This document shows, in pieces, positions 24,620 through 36,304 of a DNA stretch of 64,000 bases. The notes below the pieces were generated by a model. That model saw nothing but the letters and a program-made list of their open reading frames with translations. It had not been told where the DNA came from and searched no databases. Each line of letters opens with the position of its first letter. Within the stretch, counting starts at the first letter, position 1. The stretch comes from Aspidiotus rigidus (Eukaryota > Arthropoda > Insecta > Hemiptera > Diaspididae), in assembly GCA_035079385.1 (NCBI GenBank), contig JAVHKY010000054.1:3015501-3079500 (forward strand), read 5' to 3'. The translations under genes were made by a program, and so were the position numbers.

Positions 24620-25180
24620 AAAAGTCGCTTGCTGTTGTAGTTTCAATAAAATAAAATAATGAGGGGTTGTTTCAGCTTGTTTTTCAAAAATTATCTGGCT
24701 TTAGCTTCAGACTTTCAGCTAGCTTTCCAAATATGCTTGATAAGGCTCGTTTCACAAGACGCCGGATAACCAGCTTGTTCACACGATTGAAAATGTGTTG
24801 TTTCCGATCGTCACGTTGACACGCAAACCCGGCAGCCGTGAACCGGTGACAGCTAAAAAAAGAAAATGCAACAGCAGGTAGTAATGATTAGGAAGTATAT
24901 TGTGCAGATAAGGTCAAGAATCGTATTTCAGATTGTATCGAATGAAGGGATTCAAGAATACAGCGTGTAAATCATTAAGGATACAGATGAGCGATGAGCG
25001 CCTTCTAGGGTACAGATTTATTCTAGTCGGTTCATGTGTCCTCCTTTCTGGCAGAAATTCAAGATGATAGTTTTAACAATGTCGTAATTATACATTTTCT
25101 CTTCACGATGTCTAGCCGTAGCTGAAGAAGTATCACACGATGAAGGAACGGAGGGGGAGGCTTTCAGAGGTGAGCAAATT
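24620..25180. other. No gene recognised
   Basis: AT-rich spacer. It may include the untranslated 3' region of the PLE fragment to the right, but no hammerhead-like core was found in it. Confidence 0.4.
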
Positions 25181-25182
25181 AT

Positions 25183-25915
25183 CTTGGTTCGCTGAGTTGG
25201 TTTAGGAACGATCTCTGAAAATCTCTTCTTGAAAGTATAGCCAGACTGACCGATATATTCGGAGCCGCATGCACATTTTAATGAATATATGCCTAGGGAT
25301 GGATCGGATCTTTTAGATTACAGAGGTCTAAAGTCCTAGTAATAGGATAGAAACCGGACCTGCGGCCGTACCGGCGTAGTTCACGAGCTAGGAGTTGCGA
25401 AGAGCGGCGTAAGTAAGGGACGCGGATCCATTTCTCTCTTTCCTTTCTATTCTCTTCTCCAGGAGACAGAGTGGCATGTTTCGGAGACTTGGATTGTCGT
25501 TGCAGGCATACAGTAGCAGAACTCAAAAACTGCTGGAAGTCAGGTTTTGATCTTGAGTAGGTGTCGTAGTTTATTGCGTTTTATCAGAGGGCGGGCGTTT
25601 ATCTGCAGGGAATTTATTTTTAAAATGTGTTCGATAGTTATGGTCTTTTCTTCAAGCGCATCGGGTTGCAGTGGTAGTTGGAGGAGGCGATGGACAGCAG
25701 ATTTTATAACGGCTAAATTGTGGATGGTGGGATGCTGAGATCGGTTATTCTGAGACACAGTAGTGAACGAAGAAATAGAAAAACTAGGAATGAGTGAACC
25801 GTTGTTGACGTCATCTGGAACGAGTTTGAGGTTTAGGTCGAGAAAGTTCAATTCGTGGTGTCCAATGTCCAAAGTGAAAGAGATGTGAATCATTATGGAA
25901 ACTCGATGTTTACAG
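25183..25915 (-). pseudogene. Penelope-like element fragment: RT tail plus GIY-YIG
   Basis: The minus frame 25893-25540 contains ISFTLDIGHHELNFLDLNLK (the conserved FLDL strand after the RT catalytic site) and HNLAVIKSAVHRLLQLPLQP, the PLE KLAA...HRLL...P segment. A shifted frame reaches the linker (TLDLCNLKDPIHP), and a further shift gives GIYSLKCACGSEYIGQSGYT with both GIY and YIG halves, then FKKRFSE. The catalytic RT motifs are missing, so it is 5'-truncated near 25915. At least two frameshifts inactivate it. It belongs to a different PLE lineage from those at 1-542 and 55517-57293 (one cysteine pair, C.C, instead of C..C). Confidence 0.75.
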
Positions 25916-25919
25916 CTTT

Positions 25920-27580
25920 TCCGATTTACTCATCTTGACTCCTAAACTAGACCTAACATACAGTATATTAGGTTATACTAGGTTCAACATACAAGATATT
26001 GTCACACTCGATGATGTTAACATGAAGTATAATTAATTTATGCTAAACTAAGGAATAGTGGTGGGAAGGGGCGTTCCTATGACGTCATCATGACCGAGAT
26101 ATACAAATCAAAAGTCGATATGATTGTTAAAATCAATTCAATATGATTGCTCTAATCAATAAAGACTTCAAAAAATCTTATTCCGCATAACTGACTGTAT
26201 ACATCTCATAAAATACCAGGCCTGCTGTTATCATCATTAATATTCCAACATTGATCTTATTGAAAAATTTACAAATGTAATTGTAATTAGAAGCGATAAA
26301 CTATACCACATTGAAGGTGTTTTCACGAAAATCCATCATCTCTATGATAAATCTAAAAATTTTTGCGCAAATGAACATCACAAAGATGAGAAAAAAAAAC
26401 AGCAATAAAAAAAATACAAAAAAGAAGACGAGAACATCAGAACGAATGATGTGACAAAAAAAGGTTGATACAACGAAACTAACGAAGTTCGTTGCGAGGG
26501 AAAACTTATATATATTTTTATACTGACCGACCCCTTATCGACTGTACCTTCGTGTACTTTTACGCAGCGAAATCCTCCTCCTCTTTTTTTTTTTTTTATT
26601 TCACTCTCTCGTTCATTTCTCAAAACTCTCATTCTTTTTCTATTTTCAGTTCCTCTCTTCTTTTATTTATATCCAGAACGAATCTTGTAGGATAAATTAT
26701 CAACATTTCACTTACATCACTTCCGAAACCAAAGTTCTGCCTTTATTCGTTATCGGACACGGTTGCGGTGTGGCATCTTTCCAGTTAACGAATTGGCTGC
26801 CGGTTTCACTATAGCTCCCTCGATTTTATCAATTTTTTCGGTAGGAAGAAAAAATAAAGGGAAGGAAACTTAAATCGTTGTGTACACTAGATCTGTTTGA
26901 CGAGACTTCAATTGACCTTATCGTACGAAGATTTATTGGTTTCATCATCATACTTTCGTTACGTAATGTATAATTAATTCAGTTTTGTATCGTTACCACT
27001 ATATAACTTCGTGTTGGCAAAGAAAATCTGAGCTTAGAATGATCGCGTTGGGAATTGAAAGAAAAAAAAAAATCCACGGAATATACAAAAACGCGGGGTG
27101 AGGTCCCAAATAAAATCCTACCTAATAGAAATTTTGGCTCTAATTTCTGTATTAAGCGTCTTCCAGGAGAATGAAAACTAATTCCAAACCTCTTCGAAGG
27201 ATCCACTTTAGTTCTAGGACCACTATAAGAGAATTTAAATTAATCATTGACACGTGGGGTTAAGCGCAGAGATTCAATGGCAGAGCGAGCGAAAGGAGAT
27301 AATTTGTGCATCCAAATTGTACAAGTTACAACACGTAACAAGAGAATTCCGTACCCACAATCATAATTCGAAAAAGTCACAGTACCCAAATAGAATGGAC
27401 AACATTTTGCACTCAAGGCTAACACTTTGTCCGCTTTGTGGGAAATCCGGATATTCACGAGTATTTATTCATGTTTTTATTTCAAGGAGCTTGTCAGCTA
27501 CACTGAGGCTACTTAGCTCGATGTACAAAATTATTGAATAATTATGTTGTTAAATTAGAAAGGCAGTAAGGAAGGAGAAC
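25920..27580. other. No gene recognised
   Basis: AT-rich spacer with a TGACGTCA palindrome near 26080. Opposite overlapping frames at 26378-26695 are low-complexity translations. 27240-27458 (minus) and 27254-27541 (plus) overlap and show no domain. Confidence 0.45.
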
Positions 27581-27584
27581 GTTT

Positions 27585-27915
27585 TATAGATTAATGCGGA
27601 CAGTCAGGTTTGTTTAGGTGTTGGAGTAAAAATTAGTTGGTTGTAAGTATTGTAGGGTACCACAAATGGTGCTTCAGTGAGGGAGGAGGGCGAATCTGTG
27701 GAAGAACGAAGAGGTGAGAGTTGGGGCCAGGAGAAAAATATGGTCAACTGTTGAATTGTTTTGTTGGCAGTGGGGGCAAGATGGAGATGTTAAATATGTG
27801 GGGCTTAGTTATGTGGGAATGTGTCATTTTTGTGTGGGCATATTCTTAGACAGTAAAGAATGACTTTTTTCCGTCTAGTGTTCCTAATGGATGATAACGA
27901 GGGCACGGGGATTTT
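27585..27915 (-). pseudogene. I-like non-LTR retrotransposon, 3' part (distal to mitochondrial insertion)
   Basis: The minus strand reads SSIRNTRRKKVILYCLRI, matching SSIQYTRREEVILSRLRIGH of the element at 43062-46175. After a frame change come HITKPHIFNIS and a knuckle-like CPHCQQNNSTVDHIF with PQLSPLRSS, matching CQKDKLTVEHFFSCPRLLPL. The frame is broken at least twice. The same copy resumes beyond the mitochondrial segment at 29090. Confidence 0.75.
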
Positions 27916-27919
27916 CATA

Positions 27920-29085
27920 AATTATTAAAAATTTAAAAAATGAATAATTATCAATTGATTTACAATTAAAATATAAGGTTCTTTTGATGGTTTAGAACCA
28001 ATAAAATAAATTAAAATTATTAGTGCGATTGAAATATAAATAAAAATTTTTCGTATTAAAATTTTTTGATTTATTTAAATTTGGTTTAAAAAAATTATAT
28101 AATAATTGATTTTATTGTTAAAAATAAACCTAGTGATTTATTATTAATTGAACGTAAGATTGAATAAAAAATGAAAAATGTAATTCTGGTTCAATATGAT
28201 TAGGAGTTTTAAATATTATTATTTGATTAAAATTATCTGGATTATTTATTTTTAGTGGTAAGATTATATTAATTATTTAAAAAATATAGAAAAATATTAA
28301 TAATTGATATATTTTCAAAAATGAATAAAGGATTTAAATTAATTTGATCAATATTATTATTTAAATTTAAAGGATTTGATGATTTATCAATGTGTCAAAT
28401 AATTAAGTGAATAAGTGATAATATTAAAATGATTGCTCAAATAAAATGAATTGAAAAAAATCGGTTGATTAGGATATTATTAATAAATCGATTTCCTAAA
28501 ATCACATATATGGTTTTCAATTAAAGGAATGGCAGCAATACGGATAAAATTAGTAATAACTATTCTTGCTCGATAAGATATTTGTCTTCATACAAATGAA
28601 TATCCTAAAAATGAAATTATTATAATTAAACCTGAATATCATATTTTTACATTTATAAAATTTTTGTAAATTGATATCTACATAATATAATTGTAAAAAT
28701 ATTAAACTAAAAATTATAGTTGTTGAATTTCTATGAAAAAATCGAAATATTCAACCATAATATTTAAATTATATGAATTAATAAATAATTGAATATGAAA
28801 AATAATTTACTGAAATAAAAAATCCAATAAAAACTTGGATGAATATTGTTAATATAATATTAATGATGTAATTTAAATTTGTAGATATCTCAATTTAAAA
28901 AAATGTCATAAGATTTGTTAAATTCAATTTTTGAATTAGAATTTATATTTAATATATAAATTGATATTAATAATAAGAGTAATATCAATATTATAAATTT
29001 TTTTAAAGAATATTACATAAGAAAATTTTTTATATTTAAAATTTAAATATAAAAATTATTATTTCTAGTTAATAAATATTTAATC
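27920..29085 (-). pseudogene. cob: Nuclear insertion of mitochondrial DNA: cytochrome b (NUMT)
   Basis: The segment is far more AT-rich than its surroundings. With the invertebrate mitochondrial code (TGA=Trp, ATA=Met) the minus strand reads through cytochrome b in order. The N-terminal part is NLNYIINIML...FIQVFIGFF (~28870-28800). The middle is WYSGLIMMISFLGYSFVW, then RQMSYRARMVITNFIRIA (~28650-28530), the family's WGQMSFWGATVITN region with G and W changed. Next is DKSSNPLNLNNNID (~28400), a region equivalent to PEW.FLFAY.ILRSIPNK (~28170), and the C-terminal IGSKPSKEPYILMVNQL (~28000). Interruptions and standard-code stops make it dead in the nucleus. The ~180 bases upstream (28910-29085) may be a neighbouring mitochondrial gene. 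Confidence 0.88.
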
Positions 29086-29089
29086 TTAC

Positions 29090-29450
29090 TATGGTAGCTT
29101 GTTTGGCGACTTGAACAACAGCGACATGTCCAGAGACATCAATGTGCCCGTGGATCCATACGGATGAGTTTTTTGTGCGAAGATGGAGTTAAATAAGGAG
29201 AGGAGAGCAAATTTGGGTGAATATTTTTTATCTTGGCCGAAGGTATGGTGTCAAGTCCAAGAGAGGCGTTTCTCAAGTTTTTGTTTATAATAGTCTCGAG
29301 TTCAAATTCAGAAAGGAAGGTGTAAGAAAGGGAATTATTTGTGAAGGGGTTCAAAAATATACCAAATTTTTCTTGATTTATAACTTAAGAAGTCGGGATC
29401 ATAATTTGCGTTTGAGGGTACGGAGGTATATTATTTAGCTAGTAATTGTT
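29090..29450 (-). pseudogene. I-like retrotransposon, RT start fused to RNase H end by internal deletion
   Basis: From 29450 downward the minus strand matches the pre-RT region (YTSVPSNANYDPDFL), then INKNLRNASLGLDTIPSAKI, KNIHP and SLFNSIFAQKTHP, as in the intact element. Near 29155 it jumps to WIHGHIDVSGHVAVVQVA KQAT, the RNase H C-terminus (IWIPGHTNFPDHDAVDQAAK). About 1.7 kb of RT and RNase H is therefore deleted in this copy. The mitochondrial segment begins right after KQAT. Confidence 0.75.
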
Positions 29451-29454
29451 CGGA

Positions 29455-30990
29455 AGAAGTAAATTCTTGGACTATTCACACAATGAAAGTCCATTACAAG
29501 CGTACGCGTATTTTCTAATGTTATAACTGAATGATGCAAACATAGATTACCGCGTTTATATCCGTTACAAAGAATTTTTTCTGCGAACTTCAAAATTTTT
29601 ACTTTTTCCCTGACTAAATTTACGATTAAAAAAAAAAAAACTATTTACATTTTTCAACCTGACCTACTGCAGTGCATCCTACATACCTACGTTCAATGCA
29701 TATTTTTTTCTACGCTTGTCTTTGAAATTGATATTGAACACATGTCCATTACACGAGCAAGCACCATGATACCGAGCCGAGAAAGAGACGAGACGCGGGA
29801 AATATACTATTTTTATAAGTTATTACACGGTGATTTTCTAGTGAGTCGTTAAAAACTAATAGACAACCATTTGAAACAATCTATATTCGTCCAGCCTTTG
29901 GAAGAACTCGATGACGTTAAACTGGATTCCGTCGAACGTTTAATTTAGAGGCGCGTTTATTCTAGCGCACCACACTCGTTAATGGGCCTATTTAGTCTCC
30001 GTGCTTAATTAAAAGAGAAAAAGGTCGGTACACGCGAGGTTTCAGTATAACATACATTTTTTTTTTCTTCTCTAATGCTCGAATGTCTGTCGAACGGACA
30101 AATAGATCCAGAAGCTCTTCTTTGCAGCGAAGTAATCATGTAATAACCGAGGAGTGGCTCTTTCCTAGACGTTTTGTATAGATGTCCGCGAACCACCTAA
30201 CATTACAATGAAATATTAGCATCCAGTAAGAAGAGCATTCCATTGACTTAAGATCAACATCGCCAAGACCTAGGTGCACACACACTGCGTATAACATCAA
30301 CAAGCGTGTGTGTATCTATACCAGTATTTCATTCTTAAAGTGAACGCATCATGCCATCACTATCTTTGATTTTCAATCTTTACAATTCGTGACTCGGTTC
30401 AAATTACAGTACGCCCGAAATGAAAGAACCCACGAAGTTGTAAACGTAGGAATACGAAATAGGCTACTACCGAGAGAAGAAGAAAAAAAAGGAAGAACAT
30501 CATTTATAAATCTATTAACTCTATTTACCATAACTGCAACTGGTTCTACGTATAAGCACAACGTGGAAGCGAAAAAAATGATTAGTTATGAATTATTTCT
30601 TTTTCAAGGTAATAAAAATTGGAATCCGCTTTTGTAAAGGTAATTTTCCGGGGAACGATGTCCACATTTCAGAGTTTGAATAATCAATTTTTAGGCTTAT
30701 TCTTAATTTCTTAACGTACATTGGTGATGTAAAGGACTCACTCCAATTTGAATTTGGCTGGAGCACTTCAACCTCACGTTCCTCTGTGTTCATAAGAAAA
30801 ACTGTAACAGAAATAATAATGATATATTATAATCAGTAATTCCGCAAGAAATTTCTTTGTAAAAAAATGAATATGAAGTAATTAACAGTACAAACATTTA
30901 TTTCCAAAAAATCTTGTTCATCTACCTAAATTTAACCTAGTTTCGAGAAAAATCTGTAAGCATCTAAATGTCAATCTAAAGATACAGGTC
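29455..30990. other. No gene recognised
   Basis: AT-rich spacer. The opposite frames 30373-30561 (minus) and 30389-30637 (plus) overlap and have no domain. Confidence 0.5.
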
Positions 30991-31060
30991 TTTCCCAAGA
31001 TGAAGAAAGACCCGTGTCTCCAGATTGATATTTGGACGCCAGGTCACAATACATAAAGCA

Positions 31061-31226
31061 GTTTGTTTGTTTGTTTGTTTGTCTTCTTATACCTCAAGAA
31101 CCATCAAACCGATTGCTTTCAAACTACCACAGTGGATTCGTGTTATTCAAGAATAAGTTTTAAGCCATAAATGAAAAATTTATTGTCTCCTCGCTGAACG
31201 CGTTACTTGATGCAAGAGACGTGAAG

Positions 31227-31260
<34 letters not shown>
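31061..31260 (+). repeat. (GTTT)n microsatellite and 31-base poly(A) tract
   Basis: GTTT is repeated about five times at 31061-31082, and an uninterrupted A tract covers 31230-31260. The A tract could be the tail of a short retroposon whose body is 31085-31229, but I found no target duplication or internal promoter. Confidence 0.7.
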
Positions 31261-31262
<2 letters not shown>

Positions 31263-31404
31263 GGTCATAGATAATTTTCTGACGCAATGTTGTTGGTGTC
31301 ATTCTGTTGCAGTGGCGCAAGATCCAGAGCACAGTGCAGTGCAGGTTCTCTTTTGTGGTCCTCTTTGTCCTATCATCGGTATTTGGGTATTTTTGACGAT
31401 TTAA

Positions 31405-31749
31405 CCTATCTTTGGAGTACTTTTCGCGGAGACGCCTTGTAAAACAATACTAACATGGACAATAGCTTACCAGTGGGCTGAAGAGAATAAACCAGTGCTA
31501 CAGAGAACTGATACTGACGGAAAAGTGATGTACTACGTCGGTTCATCAACGCTCAAGGAGCCACTAACAACCGCTGTTCTCGAAAAACACCAAAAAATGG
31601 AGGGGATGTGGAAAACGTTCGATGCTTCAGTAAATGGTACACAGTTTACCTGCACGTGCCCCCCTTTCAAGAAGCGTGGAATTTGCAAACATTTATCCGG
31701 CATGCGGACAGAAACGAAGACAGGGCCGTCCAATCTACAAAAGCGTTGA
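31405..31749 (+). pseudogene. SWIM zinc-finger fragment, possibly from a MULE-type transposase
   Basis: The frame is open from 31405 to a stop at 31747. It contains YYVGSSTLKEP, then W.TFDASVNGTQFTCTCPPF, followed by KKRGICKHL: the CxC-x8-CxH signature of a SWIM zinc finger. SWIM fingers occur near the C-terminus of MULE transposases and in some cellular proteins. The 115-codon frame has no ATG upstream of the domain (an internal GTG at 31495 is not a credible start), so it is either an exon or a transposon fragment. No terminal repeats were found beside it, and no splice sites were established. Confidence 0.5.
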
Positions 31750-31759
31750 TGATTCAATA

Positions 31760-32520
31760 GAATTATTTCATTATTGTTTTATCTTCAAATCCGAGTACCT
31801 TAACCTCATATATTATGCAGAAATTGTGATTTTAAAACTTTCATTTCTATAGGTGTTGAATATATTCCGAGGAGTGTATTGTTTTCTTGGTCGTGCCATT
31901 TCATTCACAAGGCGTGCATGTTTTTAAAATGGCCGTTCATCCTTCCCGGCGTGCAATCCCATTTCTTAAAGCTTGCTGAAAAATGCATGCCGTAGTGAAT
32001 GTTATGACATTTTCAATGTCTTTAACGGCACTTTACCCCCACTCTTAGAGATTCTCGAGTCCAAGTTGACTCCCCATCATAGAATCTCCGAACCCTTGAC
32101 CCAATCCAGAAATCTGCGAGTGCGAGTTCGAGTTTCTTATTCCTAGCATGAAGTATATGAGGCTATAGGTCAAGGTCATTGATGATGTCATCAAAGGGTT
32201 TAAAACTCGTTGGCAACACAAATTCTCACGTCTCTCGTTTCCCCTTTCGATTTCCAAGCCAAAAAAGAAACGAAATTTCAAAGAAAAAAAATATCAAGTC
32301 GAGTTTTCCTCCTTTTAAGAAGTTGAGTTCCTATCTAAAAACTAGTCTTCGTTTCCCTCCCCTCCCCCCCCCCATAAAAAAAAGGAAGTGAAAAAACTAG
32401 CAAACTCCGTAAGAAAAAAGCTTGCTCAATTTTTTCATATTGTTGTTCAAAAAATTCGATTTACGGGGAGAGGGACTCGGGTACATTCTCTCCTCCCCCC
32501 CTCCAAAGAAAACCTAGGAA
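31760..32520. other. Spacer with pyrimidine-rich and C-rich tracts
   Basis: No gene recognised. Notable are a GATGATGTCATC palindrome near 32180 and a C-rich run ending at 32373 followed by A8. Confidence 0.5.
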
Positions 32521-32523
32521 AAC

Positions 32524-32797
32524 CCACGGCTTCCTTAACGAAGTTGGAAGAGGATCGCAGGGAACCTGTGCTATAGATCAAATTGGTTTTAGCATTGAGA
32601 ATTCCAAGTCCCTGTTTTATGGGGCACGTGGGATTTAAAAAATGTAGATTGAAACGTTACAAGGCTAACCTATGACGTCATCAAACTGTGACGTCAAAGG
32701 CCTCGAAACCCCCAAGCTATGTGTGATAGGAGGGGGACTTGCAAAATTTTTTGCCGGCCGGTTTTTCGGAGCCCCCCCGCGATAAAACAGGTTCCCT
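32524..32797. mobile_element. Second copy of the inverted-arm element
   Basis: Header ACGGCTTCCTTAACGAAGTT at 32526, arm CAGGGAACCTGT at 32558-32569, opposite arm ACAGGTTCCCT at 32787-32797. The interior contains CTATGACGTCATCAAACTG followed by TGACGTCA, and GTGTGATAGGAGGGGGACTTG, i.e. the 45-bp unit in reverse orientation. Confidence 0.65.
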
Positions 32798-32859
32798 TTC
32801 AAGATATCACTTTCAAAATAAAAATGGAGTGACGGCATTTTCTTAATTGGCCGACGACA

Positions 32860-33360
32860 TTATAAATCTAAAGTCGAAATTTCCGCAGGTCTTCCTCCTA
32901 TCATATTATATTATTGTGGCTGAAAGGTCTAAATTTTCTTCCAAGTGTCTTCTCAATCATATGTTATGGTTCAAAAGTTTAAATTTCTTCCACGTTCCCT
33001 CCTGTCATATGTGTGGTATGAAAGTCGAAATTTTTTCAAGTCCCCTTCTACCATACATACGATGGCTCGGAAGTCAAACTTTTCTAATTCTAAATGCTGA
33101 ATGTTGACATTTTTCCGTCCCTTTCCTGTATTAGGGTAGGTCAGTTTTCGCCTGGCATCGCACACGTATGGCAATTTTTTCCAATCCCCCCCCCCCCCCC
33201 CATGGAACAGGTTCCTTGCCAAAAAAAGTGCGCATTTTTTTTTTTTTTTTCGTTTGTCAAATATTTAAAAAATCGTTAATTTCCCCTCCCAAAATCATCT
33301 TCTATATCCGCCCCTGTCTTCAAGATTCTCTATATAGAACCACTCCCACATAAAGAAGAA
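32860..33360. repeat. Diverged 45-bp repeat units and a lone right arm
   Basis: Repeated AAGTCGAAATTTYTTC and TCCTATCATAT phrases at 32870-33110, a 16-base C tract at 33186-33201 directly followed by CATGGAACAGGTTCCTTG (right-arm-like), and a T18 run. No gene. Confidence 0.55.
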
Positions 33361-35280
33361 GGGAGGGGAAATACTGTTCTTCTTTTTCGATAGTTTTAGG
33401 ATGAGTAAATCAGTGCCAGTATTCTATCAACATTCAGGATAAATTACCGATCACGAAATCTTAGTGCTTTTGATCGACTTTAGAAATCATTCTGTACTCT
33501 TCTTTCGTGATGAATATCTGGTTTGCATGCATTCTTCTCGATGATACTCATCATGTAATTTAGATGTACTTGATGGCAATGCATCCCAGCGAATACCCCC
33601 AAAATAGGAATGCTACAACTTTTCTCAACTTGCTGATGTACGAAGTTATATCTAGAACAATCTTACTATACCTTGTCAAGATGGTTCAAATGACATAAAC
33701 AAGATCAGATTATTTCTCATTACTTTTCCCGTCTCGAAGACGGCGACATATCTATTTTCTGAGTCTATAGACGATAAAGCAGAAAGTCGGTTCCCACGAC
33801 ACGGACTCTCTATACCGTATAGCGTGCTGCTGTCATTCGTGTCCAGCTGTATGGCCATCATCCACCACGCGAGTTATCGGTGTGCGAATTCTCGAAACGC
33901 CCTGTACACTAGTGTTAAAACGCCGTCGAAGAAGAATGAGAAAAAATAAATAGAGGAGAGCTTCCTATGAGTAAACGTAGAAATATGCGATCGTCTGAAT
34001 CATTAAAAACCGACTGCTCTGCATGATAAGTTGTAATGTAATATCTCATTGTCATTACTGGGCGGAGTACATGGCTACTGGTTTTCTTCTTCGGTTATAA
34101 GTGCATGTGTAATAGAACCATGCCAGCACAGTACTGTTGTTGTTCAACCCAGTCAGCTTTGATTGCATTGCTTGCTAGGTATATTTATATATAGATACAT
34201 ACACGGCTTATTATAATTCTAACGATGTCCAATAGATCAATTTTCGGTTATCTGAACCATTGTACCACTAAAATCGAATAATTCAAAGCGTCTACGTGAG
34301 CGAAACTATATTTTGAAAAAGTGATGATTAACGCGTGAATGAGTCAGGTTGTTGGTTTTTGATTTGCGATTTATTGGTTGAAAAAAGTATTTCGTCGATG
34401 GATATTACTAACAACTCATCTGTTATCGTAATGCACCACAAATTAGTATAACAACTTAGCAACTTCGATGGAAACGACAGTTGTAGACGCACAATTATTT
34501 TTGAGGGGTTTTTACCAACGAATTCAGTACTGAAATACTATAGACTTATCGTGAGAGGACAGCAAACTAGTTACGCTTATGCAATGGACCGATTGTCGAA
34601 TTTCTTTTGAACAATCACCCTAACAAAAAATTCTGCTTCCCTGACAAGTCCTATTCTATTTTGAACTTCTGTCTCAAAATGGCGTAACCAGGGGAATTAA
34701 GGAGATAAAATTTACTCTCCTTAAGAATAAAAGTCCAAAATAATTTTCAAATCTTCGTTCTTATATCCGTGTCGTTGATCTTCCCTTGAATCATGATCAA
34801 AAGAAGTAATGATGTAGAGTTGTTAAATCCTGTAATCATTACCCCTATTATAGGCTGAGTCAGTATTTCTCCAACTGGGGGTCCACAAGTCTCTTGTAGA
34901 GGGCCTGCGAAAGGTAAGAAATGTAAGCAACGAAAATGGGAGAATTTCAGCTTAGCTGGATGCGCGCATGGCAATAAAATGTTTACCAAAGTCGAGCACG
35001 TCAGCAGAAAATCAGGATTATTGTTCATGGCTTACAGGCGAAGGAGTTGTGCTTATGACAAACTCAAATCGCCAATTGATCCGGGAACCACAAATAAGCC
35101 CACACCGAGGACAACCAAATCGCCAAGAACCAAAAAAACACCCAAGCCATAAACCACAACTCCAAAGCCGAGGAGAACCAAATCACCGGTAGTCATGTTT
35201 ATGGCTGCAGGTAAAGAAGTGGCGTTCATGGCTGTAGAAGAGTATCACAGCCGCAGATGAAGAAGCATTCCGAATCGACC
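33360..35280. other. No gene recognised
   Basis: AT-rich spacer. Frames at 33676-33861 and 34747-35192 have no domain. A short AC-rich reiteration (CCAAATCGCCAAG / CCAAATCACCGG) lies at 35064-35190. Confidence 0.45.
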
Positions 35281-35860
35281 GCTCTTCCTTACCATCGACT
35301 TATTGTTGAGCCGACTCTCAGCATTCTAGATTAATCTACTGATGTTTATCGAAATTGACGTCGATTTTGGGTCATTGGTGAAATTCTACATTATGTCGAT
35401 GTAGTAAATGCGAAATCTGATGGGGTTTCAAAATTGAGATCAAAAATTAGTCGATTTCTGGTATCAGATTTTGAGGCGGATATCTAGTCAATGTCGGAAC
35501 TAGGTCGATTCGACCTTTGCTGCACTGGTAAGCATAATTAAGATTCTCAATGATCCTCATTATATAATTATGGTTGCAGTTTCTGCCTGCGAGTTGCGAA
35601 GACATCAAACAGTCAACATACTACAAGTGGGGTTGACTGTACATCGAGTCTAGCATACATTCCCAAAATCAACACAACAGGAGCAATCAAATTCAATTCG
35701 ATAAAAAGAATAAAGATAAGTTGACTCGTAATCGACCTGAAATCGACACGGCAAATGAGCCGAAATGAAGTCAGCTTTTGTAAGCCCCATATACACCTGA
35801 TATTGACTCGACGTAACGTCGATTTCAAGAATAATATATCGACACGACCGGGTCTTTCAA
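35280..35860. repeat. TCGA-rich repeat DNA, diverged
   Basis: Recurrent GTCGATTT, TCGACC, ATTGACTCGA and AAATCGAC words in both orientations, same vocabulary as 4850-7170 and 50270-50790, no clean period. Confidence 0.6.
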
Positions 35861-36031
35861 AAAAGTAAATTCACATCGAATTTTACTTTAATCTTGTGAT
35901 TTTAACCCCCCCCCCCTTTTTTTACGCCATTTTGAATTCAATTACACTTTTAGAATTCTTAATTGAGTGAGTAAGGTGTAAGTAGTGCACTAATATGAGA
36001 AATTTTTTCAATTGTACAATTCTACTTTATT

Positions 36032-36088
36032 AGTTGCTTTTACAAGAGTACTTTCGGGTGTTATACCATCGTCAGTTGTGTCGCAACT
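36032..36088 (-). ncRNA. Hammerhead ribozyme in the 3' region of a Penelope-like element
   Basis: All hammerhead parts are present in order on the minus strand. Helix I 5' strand is AGTTGC, GAC, ACAA; the core is CTGACGA; helix II is GGT...ACC with loop ATAAC; then C GAAA; the self-complementary GTAC as minimal helix III; TC at the cleavage site; and helix I 3' strand TTGT, AAAA, GCAACT. ACAA/TTGT (4 bp) and AGTTGC/GCAACT (6 bp) pair perfectly around an internal loop. Predicted cleavage falls between 36046 and 36045. It lies ~270 bases after the GIY-YIG frame at 36305, as expected for ribozymes in PLE terminal repeats. A degraded sister copy is at 53267-53330. Confidence 0.82.
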
Positions 36089-36304
36089 AGAGAACAAGGC
36101 CTCAAACATGAGTTTTTATGGTATAACACTGTGATCTTATTGGCTATAACAATGCTGGGTTGTGATTGGTTCACTCTTAGAAACTTATTCTTACAATAAT
36201 ATGACATTGTGTTCTTACTGGCTAAAATATGATCCTTGTAGTGATTGGTTCACTCTATTCGCCCAAATATTGCGTTTCTATTGGCTGCCTGATTTCCTGC
36301 CATC

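Noticed and set aside
25120..25160. GCTGAAGAAG...CACACGATGAAGG as a hammerhead near the PLE at 25183
   Set aside because: No GAAA after a plausible helix II and no helix I pairing on either strand.
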